Positions 11,907-22,619 of a DNA stretch of 64,000 nucleotides are shown here, piece after piece. This stretch comes from Siphonodentalium dalli (taxonomy: Eukaryota; Mollusca; Scaphopoda; Gadilida; Siphonodentaliidae): positions 168,340,664-168,404,663 of the forward strand of contig CP136066.1 in NCBI GenBank assembly GCA_032622095.1, written 5' to 3'. The notes beneath the pieces are model-generated. The model saw only the letters and a program-made list of their open reading frames with translations, ran no database searches and was not told the DNA's origin. A program made the position numbers and the translations under genes. Numbering within the stretch: position 1 is the first letter of the stretch; each line of letters starts with the position of its first letter.

Positions 11907-12346
11907 AGGTACTCAATCCGATTCGATGGTCCCCATATCATCAGATTCCAACAACAACAACAACAACATTTTTTGAAATGCCGCTTCAGTTATCAGAATC
12001 AATTAATTGTCCAAAAATAATGCTAACCACAGTCAACTATAGTATAAAATTGCCCAAAACCTGTTATTTATCAACGTTGTTCAACGAAGTTTGCCAGTTG
12101 TCAAATATCTGACACAAAAAAGCCACTGGATTTTAGAGTTATCGATCTTCATCCGCTATCTGGTCAGATAAGTTCTTCTCGTCGACAGTTTACTGGGTCA
12201 CTCCAAATTAAAATAATAGATTTCAAACATCGATATCTGATCACTCCCAGCTTTGATGGGTGGGTTCCTCGACTCGAATCAAATATTTTTTACCCCCGAA
12301 GCCAAAGAAATAGTAATTTGCGAGCGCTAATTCGGATTGAGTACCT
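11907..12346 (+). mobile_element. TTAA MITE, copy 2
   Basis: A 440-bp copy with AGGTACTCAATCCGA ends, flanked by TTAA at 11903-11906 and 12347-12350. It carries a (CAA)n run near 11952-11966. It lies in inverted orientation 245 bp from copy 1, so the pair could form a hairpin. Confidence 0.85.
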
Positions 12347-12606
12347 TTAATATATGGATTCTGGTGAGGAGTCTATATAGGGTTAATAGAGGACAAACAT
12401 GAGTAAATTTCAGCATAGAAACAAATTTGCATTGGTCAATTTTTCCGGCCCCGACATACCAACCCACCCCCGCCTTGTGTCTGGAAAACAAAATCAGCAA
12501 ACCTCCCTGGCTTTGGCACACAAATGGATTGTTACTTTTAATCCTAAAAAACAGAGACCATATTGGATTCCCGTAAAAGTAATGAGGATTATCATCCAAA
12601 CATTAA

Positions 12607-12900
12607 AGGTACTCAATCCGATCAGTCGCTCCTAAATTACTATTTCTTTGGCTTCGTGCGTAAACAATATTTGATTCGAGTCGATGAACCTACCAATCAA
12701 AGCTAATGGTGATAAGATATCGATTTTTGAAGTTTGTTATTTCAATTGTTTGTGGGCCAGAAACACGAGGTCAAACGGACGGTCTTGCAGATAAAGATGG
12801 ATAACTCTAAAATCAAGTGGTAATAATAACCACTTGATTTTAGAGTCATCCATCTTTATTTGCAACATCGTCCGTCCGGCCGCCAGGTCACGGATGCGTG
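12607..12900 (-). mobile_element. TTAA MITE, copy 3 (one end only) with internal hairpin
   Basis: AGGTACTCAATCCGA follows TTAA at 12603-12606, and the family interior follows (TTCTTTGGCTTCG, GATTCGAGTCGA). No matching second end is found. Where other copies have CTCTAAAATCCAGTGG, this one has a near-perfect hairpin: about 12775-12821 pairs with 12828-12877 around TAATAAT. This looks like a fold-back rearrangement of the element. Confidence 0.7.
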
Positions 12901-13024
12901 TTTTGGCGTATAAAGTTTTTTTCTCTGCGGATTTTGTAAATTCAAGTATCCGACATCAAGATTTTATCGGCTGGCCATCTGTCAGCCTTGAGCAATTTTT
13001 TTTATAGCGCCCTAAAAATATATA

Positions 13025-13450
13025 CCCCCCCCCCCCAATTGTTTACCAGACGTGAAACCAGTTACTTGGAATTTGTTGCAAACTCACATGACTAATCTGG
13101 TAAAATGTATATATTTTCATGAAGCTAAGACATAATGACACTATTTTGGGCCAAAATTGAAACTCACCATCCAAGATGACCACCAAAAATGGCCGCCGGA
13201 AGTTGAAAATATGACATTTTTTCACAAATATCTTCTAGATCAGTTCATGCTGTTTTGAACTGGTTGAGTAAAATGACTTTATTTTGTATTTTGTATATTA
13301 AATGATCATTGGAGCAATTAAATGTGCAATTATTGGGGTCCTATCCGCGTGTGATCCTTCAAAATGTATAAAAGTATACCCCTCCCCCAAATTTGTTCCC
13401 AGACGTAAATTCACAGTTACTTAGAATTTGTTGCAAATTCACATGACTAA
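13025..13450. repeat. Diverged copy of the 60.9/63.1 kb repeat, with flanking direct repeats
   Basis: The core at 13085-13350 (CCATCCAAGATG, GGCCGCCGGAAGTTGAA, ATTATTGGGGTCCTA) matches the arms of the long palindrome at 60850-61110 and 62930-63260. The ~60-bp flanks at 13030-13090 and 13385-13450 (TTGTTGCAAAYTCACATGAC) are direct repeats of each other. Confidence 0.65.
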
Positions 13451-13549
13451 CATGAAAATATTAAGGAATATTATCATTAATACACCTATAGCATTCACTA
13501 TTATACTCTAGATTCTAGAACTCGACATCATACCGTCCTGAAATATGAC

Positions 13550-13608
13550 AATAAAGAGCGTTAATGTGTATAGCTATTTTAGTCAGATTAAAAATAACGC
13601 TCTTTATT
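13550..13608. repeat. 59-bp hairpin with AATAAAGAGCGTT ends
   Basis: AATAAAGAGCGTT at 13550-13562 and its exact reverse complement at 13596-13608 can pair around a 33-base loop. This is either the left transposon terminus with a subterminal inverted copy, or an independent tiny hairpin element. Confidence 0.7.
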
Positions 13609-14096
13609 AACTGCATGCTCCGAAATGTCATTACAGTCAGTTCAGTGGCATTTGATCACTCAACAGGCGAGCACGTGCTTTTACTTGTAATCGATATTCA
13701 ATGTTTTTAATCAGTATTCTGGCGCCGAGTAACAGATTATATTTTAAACCACTTGTGTATTCACATTTAGTTTGATTTGACTCATTCTTGCCTTATTGTT
13801 GATTTAGTAACTTGTTTCGTGTTTTCAGATATTCGCCTGGTGAAGTTCCTCAGTTTTGTTCCTTGAGGCTTTTCTGGAACTTTTCTGGATATGTCGCAGA
13901 GGTGCTACTTTTCAGACATTTATGAGTGCTCTGATTCGAGCGGGAATCGCTTTGTTAATGTTTTGGCCACAATAATTCAAAAGGTCATTACCAGTAGCGA
14001 GATATATGGTGACGGACTTCACCTTGATTTGCGCCCAACAATACTTCACTTGATGCTCATAGGGAGTGTATATATAAGTACATACACCCGAAAACA

Positions 14097-17000
14097 GTGG
14101 AACAACATGACGACGCAGCACCTGACAATGACCAGGCGTTCAGACGTCGGTCCAGGCGTTCAGACGTCGGTAGCAACATGAAAGATTGTGTGTTTTGTGG
14201 GCTAGAATGTAAAGTGGAAAAAGATAAGAAAAATCCTTCTATGTGGAGGCCTGCATACATCTTCCGACAAACCCAACTTACAAATGGTGGTATGACTCCA
14301 AAAGAGGATATTCTCAGCAAGTGCGACGAACGTGCTGACAAATGGTCCGACGAAGTCCGGGTCCGAATAAGTCGAGCCGTAAGCGACTTACACGCACCAG
14401 ACGCTCGATATCACTCTGATTGCCGTCAGTCATTCATGGGAGAACGAGCGTTACAAGCAGCCACAAAATCTGCCACAATATCCATGGCACTACCTGATAT
14501 CGAACCGCCTCTTCAAGCTGTGGTAGATTTCATGAGAAGCAATAGCTCTCTTAGTTGGAGCTCTGTTGAGTTATATGAGAATTATGTTCAAAATGGCGGA
14601 AGATTATTGTCACGGAGTCTACTTGTCTCCAAATTACCAGAGCTATTTGGCGAAGAATTTCTGCTTCTTAGTTCACCATCAATCGCGACAATAGTTGCAA
14701 TGCGATCTCGAGTAGGTTCTCTCGTGAGGATTGTCAGTGATATTGATGATGATGTCCCCGCAGCCATGAAAACTCTGCGAACAGCAGTTTCTAAGGAGGT
14801 CGAAGACATTGAAATCGATGGAAACAATTATGAGTCCAGGTTATATAAAAGTAAACTTTTTTAGACTTTCTTGGCCGCCTGTCGCCAAGACTTGACAATA
14901 CTCTCCCGGCGCTGATGATAGGTAACATGATTACTTCTGCAATCAAAGGGGTGCCTACACCGTTGCAAATAAGTTTAGCAGTAATGCTTCGCGATTCCAA
15001 GGAGTCAAATCAATGCATGACTTCGATGTCACTTGCACATACGATGAGCTGTTGCGGTTTAAAAAATCGGCAGCAGTATTGGCCTCTAAGAGTAACAATC
15101 TAACTACAGTCACCAGTTCGGAAGATGGGTTGATACAGTTCGTAGTCGATAACTTTGATACTGATATATCTTCCCAGAATGGCAAGCTCAGTACACACTC
15201 ATTGGCGGTCTTGATGACACAGCCTAACACGAAAGCGGAACCTATCTCCCCAATGATACCGAGAGTTAGTAAACATGATATGTCTAAACCCATTGAAGAT
15301 TTGAATGAGCTATTAGAGGACTTGTCTGAATGCAGCAAGACTTGCAAGGCATGGTGGACTGCTTTATAAGGCCCGTTTTTTATCATGATAATGTACATTA
15401 GAGCTGAGCGTGAAGGCGACTGGCCATTACACTTGGTAGCGGTGAAACAAATGTTGCCATATTTCTTTGCATCGGGTCACGTGAACTATGCTAGGTACGG
15501 CTTATACTACTTGCGAGAGATGCAAAGTGTACCATCAGAAGTTCTACAGCACTTTTTGAAAGGGTCTCATGTAATGAGGCACGTTGATGGGGGTTTAAAC
15601 GGCATATGGAGCGATATGTTTATTGAAACCACATTCATGCGTTACGGCCATGGTAAGTCAGGCATTATAGGCATTACATTGAAACCAGAAACCTTGAAAG
15701 TGTGGGCTTTAAGCCACCATAGCTGCGGCCAACTTATCAATGGTGTCGCTCAGTTGAGAGAGTCCGATGTCACGGCGCAGGCATTGCTTGAACGCAAACA
15801 GGAGATGAAGGCGCGAATTGCTGCTGATCACGCAGATCCTGAGGGTATCAGGAACAAACTTGCAACGGTCATACACCCACTGGACCCCACACAACACCCC
15901 GATGCAATAGTAAACGTAGTCAGTGGTCAGAATGCTACCAAAAATGTAAATTTGGACATGACCATATCACTTGGCCGGCAAACATTGAATGATTTTGGGA
16001 ACAAACTCCCGAGTGGGTTTTATGATAAGATATCAATGCCCGTTGAAACTATGGCAGTTATGAAAAAGTCAGTCAAGTTGGGTGACAACAAAACCTTTGA
16101 CAGCAATCTTATTTACTCACGGGCAATGGGACTTCAAGCTAGCTCTAGAGACGTTAGTATAAATGACATACTATCATATGAATTGTCCCCAATTCCGACA
16201 GCTCTTTCCAATGAGAAGGGTGATATGCGAATATCAAAATCTAAGTCCGATCTGAAATCACAAACTGCAGTTATGATTTCATCTGCGAAGACGTCAAAGA
16301 GAAATGCGTCACCTTGCATAATAATAGATGGTTGTGCGCTACTGTGGATACCACATTGGCCTGCTCCCAGCAAATTCTGTCCCCCAACAGTAAAAGATTA
16401 TGTTAAGAAATTTCAGCAACAAAAGAAGCAGAGTCTCATGTCTGGAGACACCTTCCTTGTATTTGACAGGTACAAAGACTTCAGTACTAAGTGTACCACT
16501 AGAGCTAAGAGAAGTGGCGAGGCTTGTTGCAGGAAATTTACGTTGATTGCAACGTCCCCACTACCATCTCAGAAATTGGTCCTGACTGTAACTGAAAATA
16601 AAAAAACAGTTGATTGACATTATTGTGAATGAATTTAGATATGACAAACAATTCGCTGTTGACAACACCTGGCAATATGCGTTGTTTGTAACTGGCCAAA
16701 ATGCTGCTCCAATTGAAATAGACAAGGGTGTCGTTATTGACAGGCATGACATGGCAACTGAGCATGAAGAAGCTGATAACATCATTGTACAACAAGCTCT
16801 TCAGGCTGCATCTGACCATGCCAATGTCATGGTTCTTGCCGATGACACTGATGTATACGCGTTGCTTCTGCATTACTATCTGGACCAAAATGTGTCATGC
16901 AATATCTTCATGGAATCTCCCATAAAAGGAAAATCGGTTGTTGACATGGCAGCAACTGTTGATAAGCATAGAGGTATTATCCCAGACTTGCTTGCGGCTC

Positions 17001-17689
17001 ATGGCATCTCTGGATGCGACACAGTTGGATGCTGTTTTGGAATTGGCAAAGGTCGCACGTTAAAAGTATTAAAATGCGGTGAAAACTCACTAGCCTCCGT
17101 TTGTGACTTTAATGCCCCGTGGTCTGAGGTACTCAACCAAGCTACTCAATTCATGTGTTCATGTTACGGTTGCAAATATACAAACACCATGTCTGAAGCG
17201 CGAATTAGTGTTTGGACATCGAAGATAGGGAAGAATGGCGCTACCAAAGTTCCTAGTCTGTGTAGCCTACCTCCAACCACCGAAGCATTCACATAGAACA
17301 TCAAACGCGCACATTTCCAAGTGTGCATTTGGAAACACGCTTTATACCTCGTCCCCCCACAATTGGATGCTACACATTTCGGTTTTATCAAGGATGAAAT
17401 TTCAAAATGTTTATCACCTGTGACTCTTCCAACTGGTGTACTGGTTGCACCCGACACGGTTTTGCGCATGGTTCGGTGTTCCTGTTCGAGTACACAGCCT
17501 TGCAAAACTAACAGGTGTGGGTGTAGATCTTCTCGATTGGCATGCACAATATTGTGTGCTTGTAATGCAACAATTGAGAGTTGTAATGAACAGACGCATT
17601 CGGGGACAGATGGCAAAGCTGCTCAGTTGAACGAAGCAGATACAGACACAACACGTAGTTCATTATTCGTTCTGTATAGCCCACGTTAA
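14097..17689 (+). pseudogene. Transposon-derived PIN/XPG-like nuclease protein with CXC-like C-terminus
   Basis: Conserved blocks run in order. An N-terminal zinc-binding module comes first (CVFCGLEC ... YHSDCRQSF, 14187-14436). Next is PALMIGNMITSAIKGVPTPL (frame 2, ~14910-14965), then CTYDELLRFKKSAA (~15031-15072) and a long middle (15385-16617). A PIN/FEN-like core follows with acidic motifs HEEADNII, LADDTDVYALLLHYY and AHGISGCDTV plus FGIGKG (16760-17060). The last block is a cysteine cluster, CSCSSTQPC ... CGCRSSRLAC ... CACN (~17480-17572). I recognise the set from uncharacterised transposon-like proteins of many invertebrates, and an Academ-like affinity is possible but unproven. Lesions: frameshift at a T-run near 14858, frameshift near 15005, in-frame TAA 15367-15369, frameshift at a seven-A run 16600-16606, in-frame TAG 17294-17296. 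It is therefore dead unless assembly errors explain the shifts. An alternative start at 13891 is in another frame. Confidence 0.75.
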
Positions 17690-17718
17690 TTAGGTGCTGG
17701 TTGTTATTGTTATTTTAA

Positions 17719-18158
17719 AGGTACTCAATCCGATTTGATGGTCCCCATATCATCAGATTCCAACAACAACAACAACATTTTTTAAATGCCACTTCAGTTA
17801 TCAGAATCGATTAATTTCCCAAAAATAATGCTAACCACAGTCAACTATATAGTATAAAATTGCACAATCCATGTTATTTATCAACGTTTTGTTCAACGAA
17901 ATTTTGCCAGTTGTCAAATATCTGACACAAAAACCACTGGATTTTAGAGTTATCGATCTTCATCCGCTATCTGGTCAGATAAGTTCTTCTCGTCGACAGT
18001 TTACTGGGCCACCTAAAAATTAAAATAATAGATTTCAAACATCGATATCTGATCACTCCTAGCTTTGATGTGTGGGTTCCTCGACTCTAATCAAATATTG
18101 TTTTACCCCGAAGCCAAGGAAATAGTAATCTGCTAGCGTTAATTCGGATTGAGTACCT
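17719..18158 (+). mobile_element. TTAA MITE, copy 4
   Basis: Full-length 440-bp copy with AGGTACTCAATCCGA termini and TTAA at 17715-17718 and 18159-18162. It is same-sense with and closely similar to copy 2. It lies just past the stop codon of the nuclease pseudogene and inside the AATAAAGAGCGTT-bounded element, so it arrived later. Confidence 0.85.
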
Positions 18159-18166
18159 TTAATTTT

Positions 18167-18290
18167 TACCATTACCGAACGCTCTTTATTCCCAGGCACA
18201 GATTTAATTGAAAGGAATTTTTTAGCTCGTAATAATAAGGAGGTAACGTAATAATAAACTTGAGGGGATGCAATTGTTTGTCAATTTATT
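18167..18290 (+). repeat. Second copy of the 10.75 kb dispersed repeat
   Basis: Matches 10751-10880 from TTACCATTACCGAACGCTCT through GGTAACGTAATAATAAAC and the following GCAATTGTTT. It straddles the proposed right terminus of the nuclease transposon. Confidence 0.65.
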
Positions 18291-19082
18291 ACGCCACAAG
18301 GTGGCACTGGCGATGGCGGGGTTGTTGACGGGGGTGTCAGGCGTGCAAATGTAGAGTGACATATTAGCATTAACTTTTACTATTATAAAAATAAATTGAG
18401 TTCGTGTGTCTGTCAGGCAAAAGGCGACAAAACGACTGAACCCCTCTGAAAATGTGTACATGGGGTCATAGCATGCACATAACCCGGGGATTAAGGGCGC
18501 TAATAATGTTCATAACTTTTGCTATAAATTATATAGGCGATCAAACGGACGGGCATGCAGATGGGCAGATGTTTTAAAAATATATATATTTTTTTTAAAT
18601 TTGGGAATAGATTTTTAAAACTTGTTTTGCTTTATTCTATTTTATGGATGTTAGTTTGGAAGACTATTATAATATTTAAAGAAGGGGCAGTCCTGTCAAC
18701 ACATTTGGTATTTTGAAAAAATAGTGATTTTGAAGCCATTTTCATGAAGCTTGGTATTATTTCTTTAAAATGGGGAATGTGACCCTAAAAATAATATAAT
18801 AAAAAAAAATCCCAGACCCCTGTGTCTTATATATATGTACTTTTAGTATTATGACCAATTTGTGACAGGGGCCGGTGGTTGTACTATTCATGTGTGTTTC
18901 CGAATACGTTGATCGAATAAATAGGATTATTATTATTTGTGGCTGAGACATGAGAAGCTACATAATTTTATATGTAATTGCCACAGGTGTAATATGTTCT
19001 TCAATGGGGGATTGCATTATGGGTAATTAGGTAGTGTCGTAACTGACTCAATCGTACCGACAGAGTCACGTACATTACTTAC

Positions 19083-19238
19083 CTTTGAAATTTCAATACG
19101 CGTCTCAGTCATTACATACCACACAGCAGAGTCATGTGTTGGGTTCTCTTCGCTTTCACATTTGGAATCGCCGCCATTACTTTCCTTTGCAATTTCATCA
19201 CGCGCTTCAGTCAATGCATATCCCAAGAGATTCTGTCC
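19083..19238 (-). CDS. Possible captured exon, unknown product
   Basis: On the minus strand a frame runs from an acceptor-like AACCAG near 19245 through GYALTEARDEIAKESNGG and CESEENPTHDSAVWYVMTE to TRIEISK. It ends exactly at a consensus donor (AAAG then GTAAGT, 19077-19082). Two internal segments resemble each other (TEARDEIAKES and TETRIEISKVS). It lies between the proposed ends of the Helitron-like element, and Helitrons are known to pick up gene pieces. No domain is recognised, and the frame is short enough to be chance. Confidence 0.25.
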
Positions 19239-19419
19239 TTTCTGGCCTGGTTACTAGGCTAGTAATTAGGTCGATGTAAAAGTAAAAATGGGTCGCTTTA
19301 AAAGCTGTAGTCTTACCCCGCTGAATAAAATAGTCCGACACAGATTAGCACATGTGCTGATATTGATATTACCACACCCTTTGGAAAGCATGCGATCGTG
19401 TGGTAATCAAAGATGGATT

Positions 19420-19920
19420 TCGACGAAATTTGACACTTAGAGGTACTTGTGTCCGGGGAGTGTTTTGGGCGGGTCAAATCGTGACCCCGACATCACCTTG
19501 ACAATTGACAAGGTCAAATTGGGTAAAACGGACGGATTTAGACGAAATTTGATACATATGGCTACTTTTATCCGGGGAGTGTTTTCGACGGGTCAAATCG
19601 TGATCCCGGCGTGACCTTGACCTTCAATATGGCAAATCAAAGGTCAAATCAGGTAAGACGGACTGATTTCGACGAAATTTGATACCTAGGGGTACTTTTG
19701 TCAGGGGGTGTTTTGGACGGGTCAAATCGTGACCCCGACCTGACCTTGGCCTTCGAAATGGTCAATTCAAGGTCAAATCGGTAAAACGGACTGATTTCGA
19801 CGAAATTTGATACCTAGGGGTTCTTTTCTCCGGGGAGTGTTTTGGACGGGTCAAATCATGACCCCGACCTGATCTTGACTTTCAAAATAGTCAATTCAAG
19901 GTCAAATCACGCCTTTCGCC
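19420..19920 (+). repeat. ~126-bp tandem repeat array (about 4 units)
   Basis: Each unit contains TTCGACGAAATTTGA, TCCGGGGAGTGTTTT and GGGTCAAATCGTGACCC. The last block starts at about 19471, 19590, 19720 and 19848. Units differ by point changes and small indels. The array sits just inside the Helitron-like 3' hairpin. Confidence 0.8.
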
Positions 19921-20117
19921 GGAAATCAGATGGGAAACAGCCCGGACGAAGTCGGGCCCAGCAGCTAGTGTAATAAAAAAGACAGCTTGGAGAATGTAAT
20001 GTATGACACGAGAAACGGGGAAAACTTGATATATGGAAGTATCCAAATTCCCCACATGGGATTTGAAAGCTAGTTTATATCATATTATTATAATTTCTAT
20101 TTATGGCTAATAATATG

Positions 20118-20158
20118 ATCTTGGTGGCGTTACCATTTCTGACTATGGTTTTCTTGTT
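20118..20158 (-). repeat. 41-bp segment perfectly matching 38389-38429 inverted
   Basis: The 41 bases from ATCTTGGTGGCGTTACC to GGTTTTCTTGTT are the exact reverse complement of 38389-38429, while the flanks are only partly similar. It is probably the best-preserved part of a dispersed repeat. Confidence 0.7.
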
Positions 20159-20315
20159 AATATGTGTGTATCTGCTGAACTGCTCCATATATAACTTCTG
20201 AATGCGATTTTGAACTGTTGAACTGTTTTCCCTCCTTGTATATGGTTATGGCCCATCGATTACAAGTCATTTGCACAACCTAAACTCTATACTAACTTTG
20301 TTATAATTGAGTTAA

Positions 20316-20809
20316 AGACACGGTTGGCCTTGGCGGTGGGTATCCTGTGAAAATATCTCCACCCGTCAAAAACCGCCACAAACAGAAAGAACATCAAAAT
20401 GTAGATAGACTTTGTCCGTATACAAATAAGAAAAATCGCATAAACAGTATGTTATGGTCATATGTTTGACCATTGTTATGTAAACAAAAGCATAAAAAGT
20501 TACTTTTCTGGTGTTTGTTTATATTATGATGGTAAACATAAAGAGCGTTCTTTGTTGGTGAATACCTGATATGGAACTAATAAAGAGCGTTTATGCCATT
20601 TGTGTGTGATTAGCCAGTAGCATTGTGCTGTCTTCTGTAACACAATCAGGCTCTTGCTTAGGTAAAATATAGTAGGTATTTATGATAACATGCTGTTTAC
20701 GCGATGGTCATGGTATATATGAACGGAACTGTATGCGTTTTAATGTTTTTCTGTTTACGGTGTTTGGAACAAATATGAATATTTTCGACAATTAAGGCCG
20801 CACGTGCCT
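20316..20809 (+). mobile_element. TTAA element (494 bp) with a paired AATAAAGAGCGTT motif
   Basis: The ends are AGACACGGTTGGCC and the inverse of AGGCACGTGCGGCC (10 of 14 matching), with TTAA at 20312-20315 and 20810-20813. The interior (GTTATGTAAACAAAAGCATA, CCATTTGTGTGTGATTAGCC) is shared almost throughout with 31727-32090 plus 34276-34378. It is therefore either an empty-site or a deleted relative of the THAP-bearing element there. Confidence 0.75.
20537..20591 (+). repeat. AATAAAGAGCGTT motif pair, 42-bp spacing
   Basis: ATAAAGAGCGTT starts at 20538 and AATAAAGAGCGTT at 20579, in direct orientation with a 42-bp period. This is one of several such pairs in the window. Confidence 0.7.
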
Positions 20810-21573
20810 TTAAACTGCGTTCGCGAGAATCTGCTGAACTGCAGTCGCCGCACGTCTGAGCTGAATTTTGATCTGCTGAACGGGCGCGGCGGGCGGTCAA
20901 AAGGTGTCCCCTTCCTGTAGTGGGATTATATTACGTGCTATCTGCACAACCCACGACCGACTATCGTCGTTATGATTGAGTTAAACTGAAAACGGGAAAT
21001 CTGGTTATCAGCATTTTATGTGGTAACCCGCTGATCACTGGCTGATTCGGCGTTTTAGGTACAGCCGCGCAATGGCACCTGAAACATAACCTAGAGGAAA
21101 CTCCTACAGCTGTTGATGGGATGTGATTCACCAACCAAGTGAGATGTTGCGCCTCCGCATGCCGGTACCAGGCTCACATGTATATGCAACGTAGTGTTGT
21201 TGGTGACCGCTCTGGACATTGGTCGTTCTCACGTTATTTATAGGATGTCGCATTATAGCCGTTCTATTCGGGACAGCTCTCTAAAACGACTGTAGCTGAA
21301 AATATTTTCAAGGTCGACATATCTATTATATATTATCTTTCTTATGTAAATAATTCCCTAATTATATACATATACATGTATATATCATCTTCTTGGTAGT
21401 GGAAGGATGCACAATAGCCCTCTTGGACACAAAGTTGTTTTATTTACACCGGATATATGCAGAAAGGTCAGAGAAGACATACACAATATTTTAATACAAC
21501 AATAATAAGACTTAACATGACAAATTTCACCTCACCCAGAAATTGTGCCGTCTGATTGGTCGAAAACGATATT

Positions 21574-21965
21574 GTACAGTGCTGCGCTAAATTTATCACT
21601 ATAATTCTTGCATAGACCATCGTGTAAAATTTAATTTAGCATGCGAAAAGCAATGAATAGAGACTCATATCTCGAGAAAATATATATGTAAATTAATCCA
21701 AAAATTTACTAAGGCGTGTCCAAGTGAAATCACAACGTTACTATGAACATGTTAGTGACAGGAGCGATGTACAGTGCTGTGCTAAATTTATCACTACAAT
21801 TCTTGCATAGAACATCGTGTAAAATTTAATTCAGCATGCGAAAAGCAATGAATAGAGACCCATATCTCGAGAAAATATATATGTAAATGAATCCAAAAAT
21901 TTACTAAGGAGTGTTCAAGTGAAATCACAACGTTATTATGAACACGTTAGTGACGGGAGCGATGT
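21574..21965 (+). repeat. ~195-bp tandem duplication (2 units)
   Basis: The unit starts GTACAGTGCTGYGCTAAATT and includes TTTAGCATGCGAAAAGC and ATATCTCGAGAAAATATATA. The second copy begins at about 21769 and carries a few substitutions. The duplication is fairly recent, and neither copy is coding. Confidence 0.85.
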
Positions 21966-22184
21966 CAACTTAAAAATAATATTGAATAACAAAACATACA
22001 ATGAATATCACGCATACAAATTAGCATAAGATGTTCGAAGATTGCAATGCCCAGTGGGGTGGCTATATATACTTAAATCCGCTTCGCGTCGTGATCTACA
22101 CCCTCACCACTGTGCACTATACCCGCGAAAAGTCAACTCCAAGCCTGTCTCATTTATAAATAATATCCTAGCGAAACATGCAGC

Positions 22185-22619
22185 TCAGAACGAAGACACG
22201 ATAAACGCAATAACCGACATTAGTAAACAGAGAACAACACATACATATGGAATGTCATGTGACACATACACCACCAACTCAAACCATCTCCTCAAAAGGA
22301 ATGCACCGGACAAAAAGTAAACAGCCTTATCAATGTAGGCACCCGTCTTGCTGTCTTCCCAAACATCAAAATCACGGTGCTTGAGAAAGAGAATTGTGAG
22401 ATACGCCAGAGTTACTAAGGCTGTCATGAGTATTCCTACCATGAGTACTATGTGGGCTGGTGATAAGCCTTTTTCTTTGGTGTCCGTTTGTTCTAAGATG
22501 GATATCACGTGATCAACTTGATCTTCTCCATGACACATCGATAATATTAGCTCTGTCAGTGCCTCGCGATCACGTGGTATCAGGCGCGTTGACGACGATC
22601 GACCATGAGACGAGTGCGT
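22185..22619 (-). CDS. TPM-domain gene, exon D (membrane anchor, stop)
   Basis: After a good acceptor (ATTTCTTCTCGACATTTCAG) the frame reads STRLIPRDREALTELILSMC, then HGEDQVDHVISILEQTDTKE, then HIVLMVGILMTALVTLAYLT plus ILFLKHRDFD. It continues to a TGA at 22185, with 144 codons in all. The first part fits the helical end of a TPM domain and the hydrophobic run is a membrane anchor. Two further hydrophobic stretches follow (KAVYFLSGAFLL, VCVVLCLLMSVIAFIV). Only this frame is open from the acceptor, so the phase clash with exon C lies at this junction. Confidence 0.6.
   Translation of the reverse strand, partial: THSSHGRSSSTRLIPRDREALTELILSMCHGEDQVDHVISILEQTDTKEKGLSPAHIVLMVGILMTALVTLAYLTILFLKHRDFDVWEDSKTGAYIDKAVYFLSGAFLLRRWFELVVYVSHDIPYVCVVLCLLMSVIAFIVSSF

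Larger units (their letters stand above)
13550..18190 (+). mobile_element. Decayed DNA transposon carrying a PIN/XPG-like nuclease gene
   Basis: The coding remnant at 14097-17689 is bracketed by AATAAAGAGCGTT at 13550-13562 and its inverse AACGCTCTTTATT at 18178-18190, which I take as terminal inverted repeats. A second inverse copy at 13596-13608 makes the left end a 59-bp hairpin. The right side was later hit by a TTAA MITE (17719-18158). I cannot see a clean target duplication, so the boundaries are inferred. The recurrence of the same 13-mer elsewhere in the window fits a transposon family with non-autonomous relatives. Confidence 0.5.
18378..19969 (+). mobile_element. Helitron-like element (HINE/pearl type)
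   Basis: The right end is a GC hairpin (AGCCCGGACGAAGTCGGGCC, 19939-19958) followed seven bases later by CTAG and then T (19965-19969). This is the layout of a Helitron 3' end (hairpin, then CTRR before target T). The proposed left end near 18378 (TACTATTATAAAAATAAATT then GTGTGTCTGTCAGGC) resembles 5' ends of invertebrate Helitron-like elements, but I do not see the canonical TC start there. Four tandem ~126-bp units lie just inside the 3' end, as in the pearl elements of bivalves. No Rep/helicase gene is present, so it is non-autonomous. Confidence 0.6.

Noticed and set aside
12607..18158. PIN-nuclease gene as cargo of the AGGTACTCAATCCG TTAA element
   Set aside because: The flanking TTAA copies are either complete by themselves (17719-18158) or a lone end of the wrong type (12607). 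AATAAAGAGCGTT ends fit the gene better.
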